A stretch of DNA of 29,867 nucleotides from Pleurocapsa sp. MO_226.B13 (GTDB lineage Bacteria > Cyanobacteriota > Cyanobacteriia > Cyanobacteriales > Xenococcaceae), in contig JASJEI010000341.1 of the NCBI GenBank assembly GCA_030064795.1, positions 1 through 29,867 on the forward strand. Reading direction: 5' to 3'. Position numbers and translations under genes: made by a program. The first letter of the stretch is position 1. Each line of letters opens with the position of its first letter. Below are positions 16,919 to 25,045 of the stretch, one piece after another. A model generated the notes under the pieces. It searched no databases. It was not told the origin of the DNA and worked only from the letters and a program-made list of their open reading frames with translations.

Positions 16919-16981
16919 TCCCCTGCTTCCCCTGCTTCCCCTGCTTCCCCTGCCTGCCCTAACCCATCAATTAATTGTTGA

Positions 16982-17245
16982 CAGAGTACTACTGCGGAGA
17001 TATTTAACTATGTCCACACGGGAGAAACTGAAGAGGATCGATTTGGACTTGGGGTATATCCGACGGAAATTTTTTGGGGTGAAACCAGAAGTATGAATGG
17101 TGGTACTTTTGGTTATCGTTCTGAAGTAGATTATTTTCTCAGTGATGAGGTGACGATTTCAGTCTTGGTTAACCAAAGCAATATCAAGTCTGAGTTGGTC
17201 AAATTCGCTGTTAAAGCTGCGATCGCTCATACTTTGGGATTAGGA
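16982..17245 (+). pseudogene. C-terminal remnant of a class C beta-lactamase-like serine hydrolase
   Basis: In the frame of the RTX gene, codons upstream of its first ATG (17093) read on without a stop to 16982, after a TGA at 16979-16981. They give FGLGVYPTEIF and then GGTFGYRSEVDYFLSDEVT and VLVNQ. This is the usual end of serine hydrolases and D-Ala-D-Ala carboxypeptidases of the class C beta-lactamase fold, with its H/N-x-G-G-T-x-G-Y strand and final VVLVNQ strand. The catalytic SxxK and YxN parts are absent. The break lies at the pyrimidine repeat tract, suggesting that repeat-associated rearrangement removed the N-terminal part. Confidence 0.65.
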
Positions 17246-17932
17246 GATGCTGCGACGATTCAAGGTACGGCAGAGGACGACTATCTAGATCGAACAGCAG
17301 AAAATGAAGCTATTTATGGTTTTGCAGGTAACGATATCATTTTGGGAAATAGCGGTTGGGATCTCTTAGATGGTGGTTGGGGTCAGGATTACCTACAAGG
17401 CGATCGAGGTGACGATCTGTTATTTGGTCGAGAGGGTAAAGATCTGCTTGATGGCGGTTTAGGTAGCGATTTTTTGAATGGAGGGAGAAATAGCGATCGC
17501 CTCCTTGGGGGAGAAGGTAATGATGCTTTACTAGGTGGACGAGGCAATGATGCTCTCGATGGTGGCAAAGGTAACGACATTCTCGATGGTGGTGAAGGTG
17601 ACGATTTAATTGAAGATCTTCAAGGTGACAATACTCTTTATGGCAATCGGGGTCACGATACTTTGTTTTCAGGTGGAGGTGAGGATTGGCTTTACGGAGA
17701 TGCAGGGAGCGATTGCTTTATTCTTTCTCTTGAAGGTACAGATATTATCTCAGACTTTACTAGCGGTCGGGATTTATTAGAGTTACCAGAGGCAATGGAC
17801 TCTGACGACCTACAAATTATTCAAGGTCAAGATGAAAATACCATCTATACCATCATTAGTTCTCCATCAGAAACCATAGCTATCTTAACTGACCTCAATC
17901 CAGAAGATTTATCCCCATCAGACTTTCAGTAA
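17093..17932 (+). CDS. RTX calcium-binding repeat protein on a truncated hydrolase
   Basis: 279 residues from the first in-frame ATG. Residues 1-50 are the tail of a serine hydrolase (see the entry at 16982). Residues about 76-207 form some 14 nonapeptide repeats of the GGxGxDxLx type, for example GGEGNDALL and GGKGNDILD, which wind into a calcium-binding parallel beta-roll. The C-terminus (210-279) has the DFTSGRDLLELP block commonly seen after RTX repeats, part of a type I secretion-like signal region. There is no N-terminal signal peptide. RTX proteins are usually exported and fold on meeting calcium. Whether this shortened gene is expressed is uncertain, as no ribosome binding site is evident. 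The next gene starts only 13 bases after the stop. Confidence 0.7.
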   Translation: MNGGTFGYRSEVDYFLSDEVTISVLVNQSNIKSELVKFAVKAAIAHTLGLGDAATIQGTAEDDYLDRTAENEAIYGFAGNDIILGNSGWDLLDGGWGQDYLQGDRGDDLLFGREGKDLLDGGLGSDFLNGGRNSDRLLGGEGNDALLGGRGNDALDGGKGNDILDGGEGDDLIEDLQGDNTLYGNRGHDTLFSGGGEDWLYGDAGSDCFILSLEGTDIISDFTSGRDLLELPEAMDSDDLQIIQGQDENTIYTIISSPSETIAILTDLNPEDLSPSDFQ

Positions 17933-17945
17933 TTTTTGATTCGCA

Positions 17946-18566
17946 ATGAAATATCAACTAATATTCTGGACTCTATTCGGAATCAGTTTGGGCATCGATT
18001 TCTGGGGCGATCGCCAATCTCATTCTGCTCCCGCACCAGTTTTTCGACCGATTATTCAAGAGATTCGTACTCGCATCCCCTCGAAATTACAACTGCGTTT
18101 ACCGACTAATCTTCCTCCTTTAAGCGAAAATGTCACTCTTTATTCTTTTATTCCTGACGATGACTTCGATCTGATTAGTCTGGGTTCAGAAGACCTCAAT
18201 ACTTTTATGGTCTTGGTATCAGACATTCCTAATTGTCAGCAACAAGATAACCCCTTGGACTGCACCGTAGGAATCATTGGTGTTAGCGAAACCACTTCTA
18301 AGTCTGATCTGGCGATTGATGACTTGCCTGATAATATTGCCGATCTTACTCCTGTTGAGTTGAATGAATACGCCCAAGGTTTTTATTTTATTCAAGATAG
18401 AGATTATCAATTAGTCATCTGGAAACAAGACCGATTGGCGCATTTATTAATTGCTGAAAATTGTGAAGATAATTGCATTTTAAAACAAGAATTAATTGAA
18501 CTGGCTAGATCCGCTGCCAACGAGCCAGCTATTACTAGTTCGGATACTAGTTTGTATTCATATTAA
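17946..18566 (+). CDS. exported protein of unknown function
   Basis: 206 residues. The N-terminal hydrophobic stretch (about 3-18) followed by a Ser-His-Ser-Ala-Pro-Ala region suggests a signal peptide cleaved near residue 28. The mature protein is acidic, with four cysteines at 97, 106, 173 and 177 that could form two disulphides in the periplasm. A Pro/Leu-rich segment (45-60) is followed by a compact alpha/beta-looking domain (62-190). I do not recognise the family. The gene lies 13 bases after the RTX gene and probably shares its transcript. A short hairpin follows the stop. Confidence 0.7.
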   Translation: MKYQLIFWTLFGISLGIDFWGDRQSHSAPAPVFRPIIQEIRTRIPSKLQLRLPTNLPPLSENVTLYSFIPDDDFDLISLGSEDLNTFMVLVSDIPNCQQQDNPLDCTVGIIGVSETTSKSDLAIDDLPDNIADLTPVELNEYAQGFYFIQDRDYQLVIWKQDRLAHLLIAENCEDNCILKQELIELARSAANEPAITSSDTSLYSY

Positions 18567-18582
18567 ACAGCTACAAGCTGTT
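18566..18582 (+). terminator. short hairpin after the exported protein gene
   Basis: AACAGCT (18566-18572) pairs with AGCTGTT (18576-18582) around a three-base loop and overlaps the end of the stop codon. Only a weak T-run (TTTT near 18590) follows, so termination would be partial. Confidence 0.35.
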
Positions 18583-18629
18583 GAGCAATTTTCTATCGCT
18601 ACACAAAAAATTATTACTAGAAGCAAGAT

Positions 18630-18899
18630 ATGTTTTATCTATGGCAACCAACAGATACAATGGCGATCGCGCAACTAGAACATTTTGCCCAGGGTACTAC
18701 TGACGGCAGAGAGTTAGAACGATTTGAGCTTCTCAGTCAGGGTATTAGTCCAGAACGTATTGACCAACTGATTCCCAATCGTCCCGAAGATGAGACTACT
18801 AGTTTAATTTTCGCTACCCAACAAATTAAACTAGATGTGCTATTACGAAGTCTCTTGTTAATGCATGAGAATTGGTATTACTTCTCAATTGCTGGCTGA
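18630..18899 (+). CDS. possible small protein convergent with the NOS gene
   Basis: 89 residues from the ATG at 18630, or 79 from the ATG at 18660. The middle section (HFAQGTTDGRELERFELLSQ) and ISPERIDQLIPNRPEDET look like genuine protein, but no family is recognised and no strong ribosome binding site is seen. The last 22 bases overlap the 3' end of the NOS gene on the other strand. The abrupt end (YYFSIAG) suggests that the gene may be a fragment cut where the NOS segment joins. It could also be a chance frame. Confidence 0.4.
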   Translation: MFYLWQPTDTMAIAQLEHFAQGTTDGRELERFELLSQGISPERIDQLIPNRPEDETTSLIFATQQIKLDVLLRSLLLMHENWYYFSIAG

Positions 18900-21800
18900 T
18901 GAAAAGGGCATTTGGCTTCAGAATCCCGCTCCGACTTCCAAGGATCGGGTTGATAGAAATAGTTGGGTTTGAGAATGCGGTTGTCCATCTCCAAAGGATA
19001 TACCTGAGTAAGCGAGCCAGAAATGGGAGGAACAATCCAACCCCAGTCTGCATGAACGGGACGTAAAGAGCGTTGCTCGTCTGCCATAAACTGCATAAAG
19101 TAGTCGGTCATGGTGTGATGGTCGATTAGTCTGACTTCTTTCTGTTTAAAGGAATGCAATACGGCGATATTCAGTTCGACTGCTGCTCGGTCTTTCCAGA
19201 GGGTATCGTTGCTACTACAGTCTAAGCCCATCTTTTCGGCAATCTTGGGAAGCATATTATAACGATAGGTATCGCTAAAGTTACGTCCGCCAATTTCCGT
19301 TCCCATATAGAAACCATTAAAAGGCGTACAGCTATACTGAACTCCGCCTAAATCTAGGGACATATTACAGACGGCGGGGAGGGCATACCATTTTAAACCT
19401 AATTCTCTAAACCATTCATACTGAGGATGGGCGATCGCAACATCTAAGATAATTTCGGGAGGGATCTCAAACCATTTTGGTTCTTTTCCTGGTAGTTGAA
19501 TGACCAAGGGCAAGTAATCAAAAGCGGTGCGGTTGGCTGGTGGTTGCCAACCCAGTTTAATAGCCTGTTCGGTAAATTCTAGGTTGGCTGGATCTCCCAA
19601 GACTGTGCCATCTTCTTGTCTGTATCCTGCATAGCGTAATAGTTGCGAGTTCCACAAGCGTCTGCCATCGGGTTTAAACGTCGTCATCAAAGCCCTTAGA
19701 TCGCCATTATTAGTAGCAATCTTGATATGATCGACCAAAGCAGCAAACATCTCTTCTTCCGTCTCTAGATGGCGCAGATCCCGTATCTGAAGACTCTGCC
19801 AAAAATATCGCCCCACACATCGACTGCTGTTACGCCAAGCTAACCGCGCCCCATAGCTCAATTCATCAAAGGTATGTTCGTAAGTACCAGTTTTGGCGAT
19901 CGCCGTTTCTACTTCTCGCCAACGGGGTAAGAAGACTTCGGGCAGTCCTCTTTCTACATAACACTGTTTGAGATATGCGTCTGCTTCCTTAGCTACTTCG
20001 CCTACAGGCTGGACATCAAAACTATAGCTTTCAATACTTTTAACTCCTCCCGCTACCTGTACCGCATCCCGTTTGGGAGGTTCTGCATTACCTTCTTCGT
20101 CTAACTGAGAAGAAAATAGTTCCTGACGAATGGCATCTGCTGTCCATCCTGCCTCTAAGAGATGCGATCGCACTGCATCCATGTAACCTTGTGGCCCGCA
20201 AAGATAAGCGATCGCACCTTCACTGTAGCTATAGTTTTCTTTTACTTGTTTGGCGGTCAATCTTCCTTGAGTGCGGGTAGGATGCAGTCTGACTTGAAAA
20301 TTAGGAAATTTCTTTTGCAAGAAGTTTAATTCAGTTTGAAAGATAAAATCTTCTGGTTGGGGTGCAGACCAATCTAAATAAAAGGGACGAAAATCTTTAC
20401 GACTAGCTAGAGTACGCAGCATCGAGACTGCGGGAGTCACGCCAATACCTCCTGCAAAAAAGTAGACCCTTGGTTTGTCTTCTAGGATATATTCCCCACG
20501 GGGTTGAGAAATCCGAAACAGGGCATTGTCGTCAGCGCGATCGCACAGCCAACGGGAGAATAGACCCATTTCTTCTCGTTTTACCGTGATTTCATATCTT
20601 TTATATCGATCGGCATTGGAAGATAGAGTATATGCCCTAGTTACCCACACGCCGTCTATTCTTCCCTGAATCAAAATATGCTGTCCTGGTTGATGGGGTA
20701 GGACTGGTTCGGTTACGGGACGAAACTGAAAGCGAAAGATCCCCCTTCCTAAATCTTGCTTGAGCAACATCTGGGCCACATCTAGATTTGCCGAACCCAA
20801 CATCTCCTCAACTAGAGGCTGACAGCCACCACAAATCATGGTGATTTGTGTCTCTTCAGCAATTTTTTCTAGGGTGTCTAGTCCCCCTGCAATCATCTCT
20901 TGTAGTTGACCGCAGGTAGTTTGGGTACAGTTGCAAACAATGCTTTCTGGATCGATGAGGTTTGACACTTCCTCAATTTGTAATTCCCCTAATTCTCGAA
21001 ACAGGTTAATCTGCCAACGCGGGAGGGATTCTTGTTGGAACATCAGATTGTTAGCCAGTCTTCTCCCCAACCATGTCCCCTGTACCGACATTCCTACCAG
21101 GCGATCGTCTTTAAATTGAAGGATGCGTTGACCACCGCGATCCGTGAAATACTCGACAGACTCCGCATCGCTCAGATCGCCATTTTCCCATCTCCACTCC
21201 ACAGCGCGATTATCTAGGGTACGTACTCCTACTAAGATGCGATCGTCATTTTGCAACATCCGAGTCGTTAAAGCTGGCTTGCCGTCTAGAGTCCCCTCGC
21301 TAATGGTTAAGATTCCCCTACCAGGAAGAATATAGACATTAACGAAATCTAAAACGTGATTTTCTAACCAAGTCCCCAGTGACGTACTCCCCCGTCCCAA
21401 CCATTCCGCAGAAGATTGAGAGATTGGTAATTGGACACCGTCGTAACTGTCGATCCAAGCCAACCAAGCCCGGATGGTTTTTTCCTCCATACCTCTGAGT
21501 CCTAAATCGTAGAGTACGGTGGAACGAGGAACGTTGACATACTGTACCTTTCTGGGGAGATCCGCCAAAATTTTATCGAGGTATATTCCCAAACCAGCAA
21601 TAAATTCATCGAAATCTATCGAGCCATCTTGATTGAGGTCTGCCTTATCGATTAAATGTTCTGCCTCTTCTGGGGTATAGGCAAGTTCGGTGAGATAGGC
21701 AAACATCTCATCGCGGTCTAAATCGCCACTATCATTGGTATCGATCGCCTTAAAACATCTTCTCGCAAAACTAATACCATCTAAATTGCGTTCGAGGACG

Positions 21801-22393
21801 GCAGAGATTTCCTGAGCGATATCGATACCTGTTAACTGACTTTTTCCTGTTAATACTTGGGGCGGGTTTGCCCTGTTTGTACCTGCGATCCAGTTGTAGA
21901 CTCCTTGGGCAATATCTTCTGGTGCAACCCAAGGAAGAGAATTATTTCCTAGAGGTAAGGAGAGGGTACGACGATACTTAATTTCTGGTTTGAAGTTGAT
22001 TAAATCGGAAAATACAGGAGCGTGACGCAGTATCAAAACTTTTAGACCAGAATTATCGGCAATTTCTCCAGCTCTGGACAATCCCTGTTCCAAACCGCTG
22101 CTTTTTTCGGCACTAGGAGCAATCCAGACTAAGTTTTTAGTCTCGGCTTTGTGGGCAATTTCCACCACCGCATTGGTAAGATACATCGCTTTGGGGAAGT
22201 CAGCAGGAGCGATAAACATCACTACGGTATCGCTATCTGTAAACCAGTCGAGATTGTCTCGATCGAGGTTATTGACCTCAATTACATCGAAGAGATCCGC
22301 AGCTTGGAGTAGAATGATTAGCTGTCGTGCAGGTTCGTAGTCTGGTTGAGAAACAACAATTATCTTTCTCTCCACGATTAACTGGGTGTGCAT
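18878..22393 (-). CDS. nos: multidomain nitric oxide synthase with EF-hands and Fe-S/FAD reductase
   Basis: 1171 residues. It should oxidise L-arginine to citrulline and NO with its own reductase. Domains in order: an NmrA/SDR-like Rossmann fold (about 8-205 and 281-345); two canonical EF-hand loops inserted in it, D218-E229 and D252-E263; an unrecognised beta-rich part (350-480); a BFD-like [2Fe-2S] domain with C487, C489, C494, C521 and C524; an FNR-type module with RAYTLSS (586-592) for FAD and GGIGVTP (648-654) plus CGPQGYMDA for NAD(P)H; and NOS oxygenase (about 795-1155) with heme ligand C859 in WRNSSRCVGR, substrate E1033 in GFYMGTEIGGRN, and the pterin-side WIVPPISGS. There is no zinc-site N-terminal hook. 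The [2Fe-2S]-FAD-oxygenase order recalls Sorangium cellulosum NOS. The start is 36 bases from a truncated toxin gene. Confidence 0.95.
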   Translation of the reverse strand: MHTQLIVERKIIVVSQPDYEPARQLIILLQAADLFDVIEVNNLDRDNLDWFTDSDTVVMFIAPADFPKAMYLTNAVVEIAHKAETKNLVWIAPSAEKSSGLEQGLSRAGEIADNSGLKVLILRHAPVFSDLINFKPEIKYRRTLSLPLGNNSLPWVAPEDIAQGVYNWIAGTNRANPPQVLTGKSQLTGIDIAQEISAVLERNLDGISFARRCFKAIDTNDSGDLDRDEMFAYLTELAYTPEEAEHLIDKADLNQDGSIDFDEFIAGLGIYLDKILADLPRKVQYVNVPRSTVLYDLGLRGMEEKTIRAWLAWIDSYDGVQLPISQSSAEWLGRGSTSLGTWLENHVLDFVNVYILPGRGILTISEGTLDGKPALTTRMLQNDDRILVGVRTLDNRAVEWRWENGDLSDAESVEYFTDRGGQRILQFKDDRLVGMSVQGTWLGRRLANNLMFQQESLPRWQINLFRELGELQIEEVSNLIDPESIVCNCTQTTCGQLQEMIAGGLDTLEKIAEETQITMICGGCQPLVEEMLGSANLDVAQMLLKQDLGRGIFRFQFRPVTEPVLPHQPGQHILIQGRIDGVWVTRAYTLSSNADRYKRYEITVKREEMGLFSRWLCDRADDNALFRISQPRGEYILEDKPRVYFFAGGIGVTPAVSMLRTLASRKDFRPFYLDWSAPQPEDFIFQTELNFLQKKFPNFQVRLHPTRTQGRLTAKQVKENYSYSEGAIAYLCGPQGYMDAVRSHLLEAGWTADAIRQELFSSQLDEEGNAEPPKRDAVQVAGGVKSIESYSFDVQPVGEVAKEADAYLKQCYVERGLPEVFLPRWREVETAIAKTGTYEHTFDELSYGARLAWRNSSRCVGRYFWQSLQIRDLRHLETEEEMFAALVDHIKIATNNGDLRALMTTFKPDGRRLWNSQLLRYAGYRQEDGTVLGDPANLEFTEQAIKLGWQPPANRTAFDYLPLVIQLPGKEPKWFEIPPEIILDVAIAHPQYEWFRELGLKWYALPAVCNMSLDLGGVQYSCTPFNGFYMGTEIGGRNFSDTYRYNMLPKIAEKMGLDCSSNDTLWKDRAAVELNIAVLHSFKQKEVRLIDHHTMTDYFMQFMADEQRSLRPVHADWGWIVPPISGSLTQVYPLEMDNRILKPNYFYQPDPWKSERDSEAKCPFHQPAIEK

Positions 22394-22428
22394 AACGCAA
22401 TTTTGGCGATCGCTTGGCTATTGATTTG

Positions 22429-22599
22429 CTATTGATTGTAAATGCTTCTGACTGTAGCTTGTGGGTAACTACAGATAATTTTTAGAACTACTAAGGCTCG
22501 TGGCGGATTTTGGTCGTAGCGAGACACTACTACAACAGGACGAGTCTTCGCAGCTAATCCCAAGTCTGCAAGCCAAACATCACCAGGTTTCGGGTTCAG
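22429..22599 (-). pseudogene. MazF/PemK-type toxin, 3' part lost
   Basis: On the minus strand a frame overlapping the end of the antitoxin gene reads PKPGDVWLADLGLAAKTRP and then VVVVSRYDQNPPRALVV, the N-terminal third of a MazF/PemK endoribonuclease. The match stops at about 22490, and the frame runs on through unrelated sequence to TAG at 22429-22431. MazF proteins are about 110 residues, so the RNA-cleaving core is incomplete. The usual ATG is also missing, and only weak starts are available. The intact toxin would cleave mRNA; this fragment should be inactive. The breakpoint lies about 95 bases upstream of the NOS start codon. Confidence 0.75.
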
Positions 22600-22780
22600 C
22601 GAGTAAATCTAATACCTCTTGCGCTACAGTTCGCGAACTTAAGATATCCAGTGCATCTCGATCTGCGAGATCGATGATTTCTGCGATCGATTGCCGCACT
22701 TGGTTAACTGTATCAGGTTGCCATTCTTGGAGCTTTGTGTTTAACTTTTCTGCTAGAGTATCCATGAGCACATCTACCAT
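22580..22780 (-). CDS. antitoxin partner of a MazF/PemK toxin
   Basis: 66 residues, or 61 from the second Met (22765). The sequence runs LAEKLNTKLQEWQPDTVNQV, then IAEIIDLADRDALDIL and QEVLDLLAEP. It matches short helical cyanobacterial proteins that I recall directly upstream of MazF/PemK toxins. Its stop overlaps the toxin frame by about 20 bases, the translational coupling typical of these pairs. The acidic, all-helical make-up suits an antitoxin that would bind and inhibit its toxin and possibly repress its own promoter. With the toxin truncated it is an orphan. Identification rests mainly on context. Confidence 0.65.
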   Translation of the reverse strand: MVDVLMDTLAEKLNTKLQEWQPDTVNQVRQSIAEIIDLADRDALDILSSRTVAQEVLDLLAEPETW

Positions 22781-23008
22781 TCGGCTATGTACCCTTAGCT
22801 TAACATTGCAACAGAATGTCTATCTACCTGCCTAATATGTGCTTACAGCAGTCCTCTGCTCAAGTATGATTTTCTGGCTTCGGTGCGCCGTGGACTGGAA
22901 GTGCGATCGCGCAAGCGCTGACTGGTCAGTTCGCAAATCGCAAACCAGAGAAACTAAGTGCTGGAGCCTTGAAAACACTGAGGTAATTCAAAATGATTGC
23001 TATTCAAG

Positions 23009-24964
23009 CGGAACTTTCAGATTGACAAAACAGCATAACCTATGCGGTGTGGGAGATACAGCCCTGTTGAGCTGGTCATTTACTGGGTACAAATTAGGGA
23101 AATACCAAGTAAATCTAATGCTTTTTGTTGTAATGCAGTAGGTTGAGTTATCTTGTCAAATGTCACCCTCTCTCCCTGTAAATTGATTTGAATTTTATTT
23201 TGGGTAATGGTGGCTAAATCATTCAATAAAGTAGAAAAACTATGAACAGGCAAGTTCTCGTGATTTCGCTTATTACCAGCTTTTTGCTTGGCAATTGCTG
23301 AGGGTTGATATCTTAAGAGTTGCCCGAAGTCTGATGAGTCAATTTCTTCTTCAAATAAAATTGATTCCAGAGCCTTCCTCATATGCCATTCCACATAATA
23401 AGCCAAAAAACAGAGAAAAATATGCCCTTTGACTCGATGGTCTAGATAATGATAAATGGGACGTACTTTTAAATCAATTGTTTTCAGACATCGAAAAGCT
23501 TGTTCGACTTTTGATAATCCTTTATATGCTCTTACTGTCTGAGCTGCATCCATCTTTTCCGACTCAACAGAAGTTCGAATAATGTAGACGACCTCTAAGA
23601 TTTTTTCTCTCTCGATTACTTCTGATTTTCTTCCATAAGCAAAATGAGAATCTGAGAGTTCAATCTCAAATAACTTTCCTACTTTAAATTTATTTAAAAC
23701 TTTTCCTACTCTTAACCCAATTTTATCTGCTCCCTTTAATGCTCTCTTTTCTCTTTGAGTAGCTGTTTTTATTTTGTCTAACTCTTTTTCGGTTGCGAGT
23801 AATAATTCTTCTCTAACTTGAGCATTTTTCTCAGCAATTAAAGGATTACGACAAGCGATTAATCTTTCTCCTGGGTAATCATTACTTTCTATTGCTATGA
23901 CATCTTGTTCATCAAATAGTCCTAATTGAATCTGGTCAACTTCTGCTAGTTTTCTGATTTGACTCTTGGTTAAGGCTGTAATCCAATAAGCTCCCTCTTT
24001 GGCTTTTAGCTCATCTAAAATATTAGCGTTGGTAATCGTTCCTCTATCTCCTACCCACACTACTTGAGAGATGGCAAAACGTTTATGTACTTTAGAAATT
24101 TGTTGTGCTAAAGTTTGACGGTCTAAACGATTCCCTTCAAATACCTCTACTGCAATTGGACAACCTTCTTGATTACATAAAATGCCAAAAACTATTTGTA
24201 GTTTGCCTTTCTTTTTATCCCGACTATAACCATAAGCTGCCAAGGAACATTCCGTTCCTTCTACATAGGTTGAAGTTAGATCGTAAAGAATTAATGACCC
24301 ATTTTGGAGATGCCTCGATGCTAGAGCATTTTCAATGTCTATCTGTTTTGATAATAACCAATCTAGAGCTTCATAATATTCATTTCTGTCCCCATGAGAT
24401 AATCCTAGTAATTCTCCTAAACTGGAACTAGCTGTTTCTGCTCTGATTCCTCTAACTGTCCCTAGTTTTGAAGTTGGGTTGATAATTCTGGAGACAATCA
24501 TTGCTACCGCTAAATCCCGTGAACGAGTTTTTTTTGATTCAATTAATTGGGGAATTCCTAAGAAGATTGATTGTTCCTAATACGCAGGCTACATGACCAT
24601 GAGGTAAACTCCGCAGTACATTACAAAGTTGAGGTAATTCCTCTTGATTAACTACAGATGCACCCTTGAGAGACAGACGAAGATTATCTACTACTTCATC
24701 TGGCAATTTAGAGAGGTTGGCTAAGGTTCTTTTCTTGACTTTTTTTCCTTCTCGCGCTTGACTCTCTGAGAAGAACGGCAGGAGGGGAATTTCTGTTAGG
24801 AACTTTTTCTATATACATGACTACATTATGCCGGAAATTGTCCTGCCAAAACTATTAAGAAATCCTTAAATTACATGGCTACGCTTTTCAATAATCAATC
24901 CTTCAATCTACTTTTATATATAGCTTTGAGTGTGTTTTAGTTCATTTGTATGCTGAAAGTTCCG
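23009..24964 (-). mobile_element. IS1634-type insertion sequence, decayed
   Basis: CGGAACTTTCAG (23009-23020) and CTGAAAGTTCCG (24953-24964) are exact 12-base inverted repeats enclosing 1956 bases with one transposase gene, the usual size for the IS1634 group. No obvious target duplication flanks the ends: the left flank reads CTATTCAAG, the right TTAAATAAG. It lies between the toxin-antitoxin remnant and an ISAzo13-like remnant. Confidence 0.75.
23080..24818 (-). pseudogene. IS1634-family transposase, two frameshifts
   Basis: The uninterrupted C-terminal 473 codons (23080-24501) carry a DDE transposase of the IS1634 group: DLTSTYVEG (first Asp), VWVGDRGTIT (second Asp) and YKGLSKVEQAFRCLK, which has the Y-x2-L-x3-E-x6-K arrangement around the Glu. 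Upstream, the N-terminal part is still readable but in three frames. From the ATG at 24816-24818, MYIEKVPNRNSPPAVLLRES runs in one frame. KKVKKRTLANLSKLPDEVV continues in a second after about 24755. LGIPQLIESKKTRSRDLAVA joins the long frame after about 24565. Both shifts are single-base type, so the full enzyme is not made unless by programmed frameshifting, which two shifts make unlikely. Confidence 0.88.
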
Positions 24965-25045
24965 TTAAATAAGATACCAAGTAATTTAATTAATGAAGCT
25001 GCTTGTTACCACAAGATAGCTGTGTGAGGCGATCGCTTGCTGTCA

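Larger units (their letters stand above)
16118..16981. other. 864-base gene-free region
   Basis: AT-rich DNA without coding signature on either strand. It contains the terminator at 16156, a long branched inverted repeat at 16230-16317, and a CCCCTGCT pyrimidine tract (16881-16960) with the second copy of the 36-base repeat. The N-terminal part of the serine hydrolase whose tail appears at 16982 is not found here. Confidence 0.6.

Noticed and set aside
16869..17096. A 75-codon frame across the pyrimidine repeat
   Set aside because: Its first half is translation of the CCCCTGCT repeat (Leu-Pro repeats), and its second half is the wrong frame of the serine hydrolase remnant.
22500..22835. A 111-codon plus-strand frame upstream of NOS
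   Set aside because: It is the antisense of the antitoxin and MazF relic, which have clear family matches.
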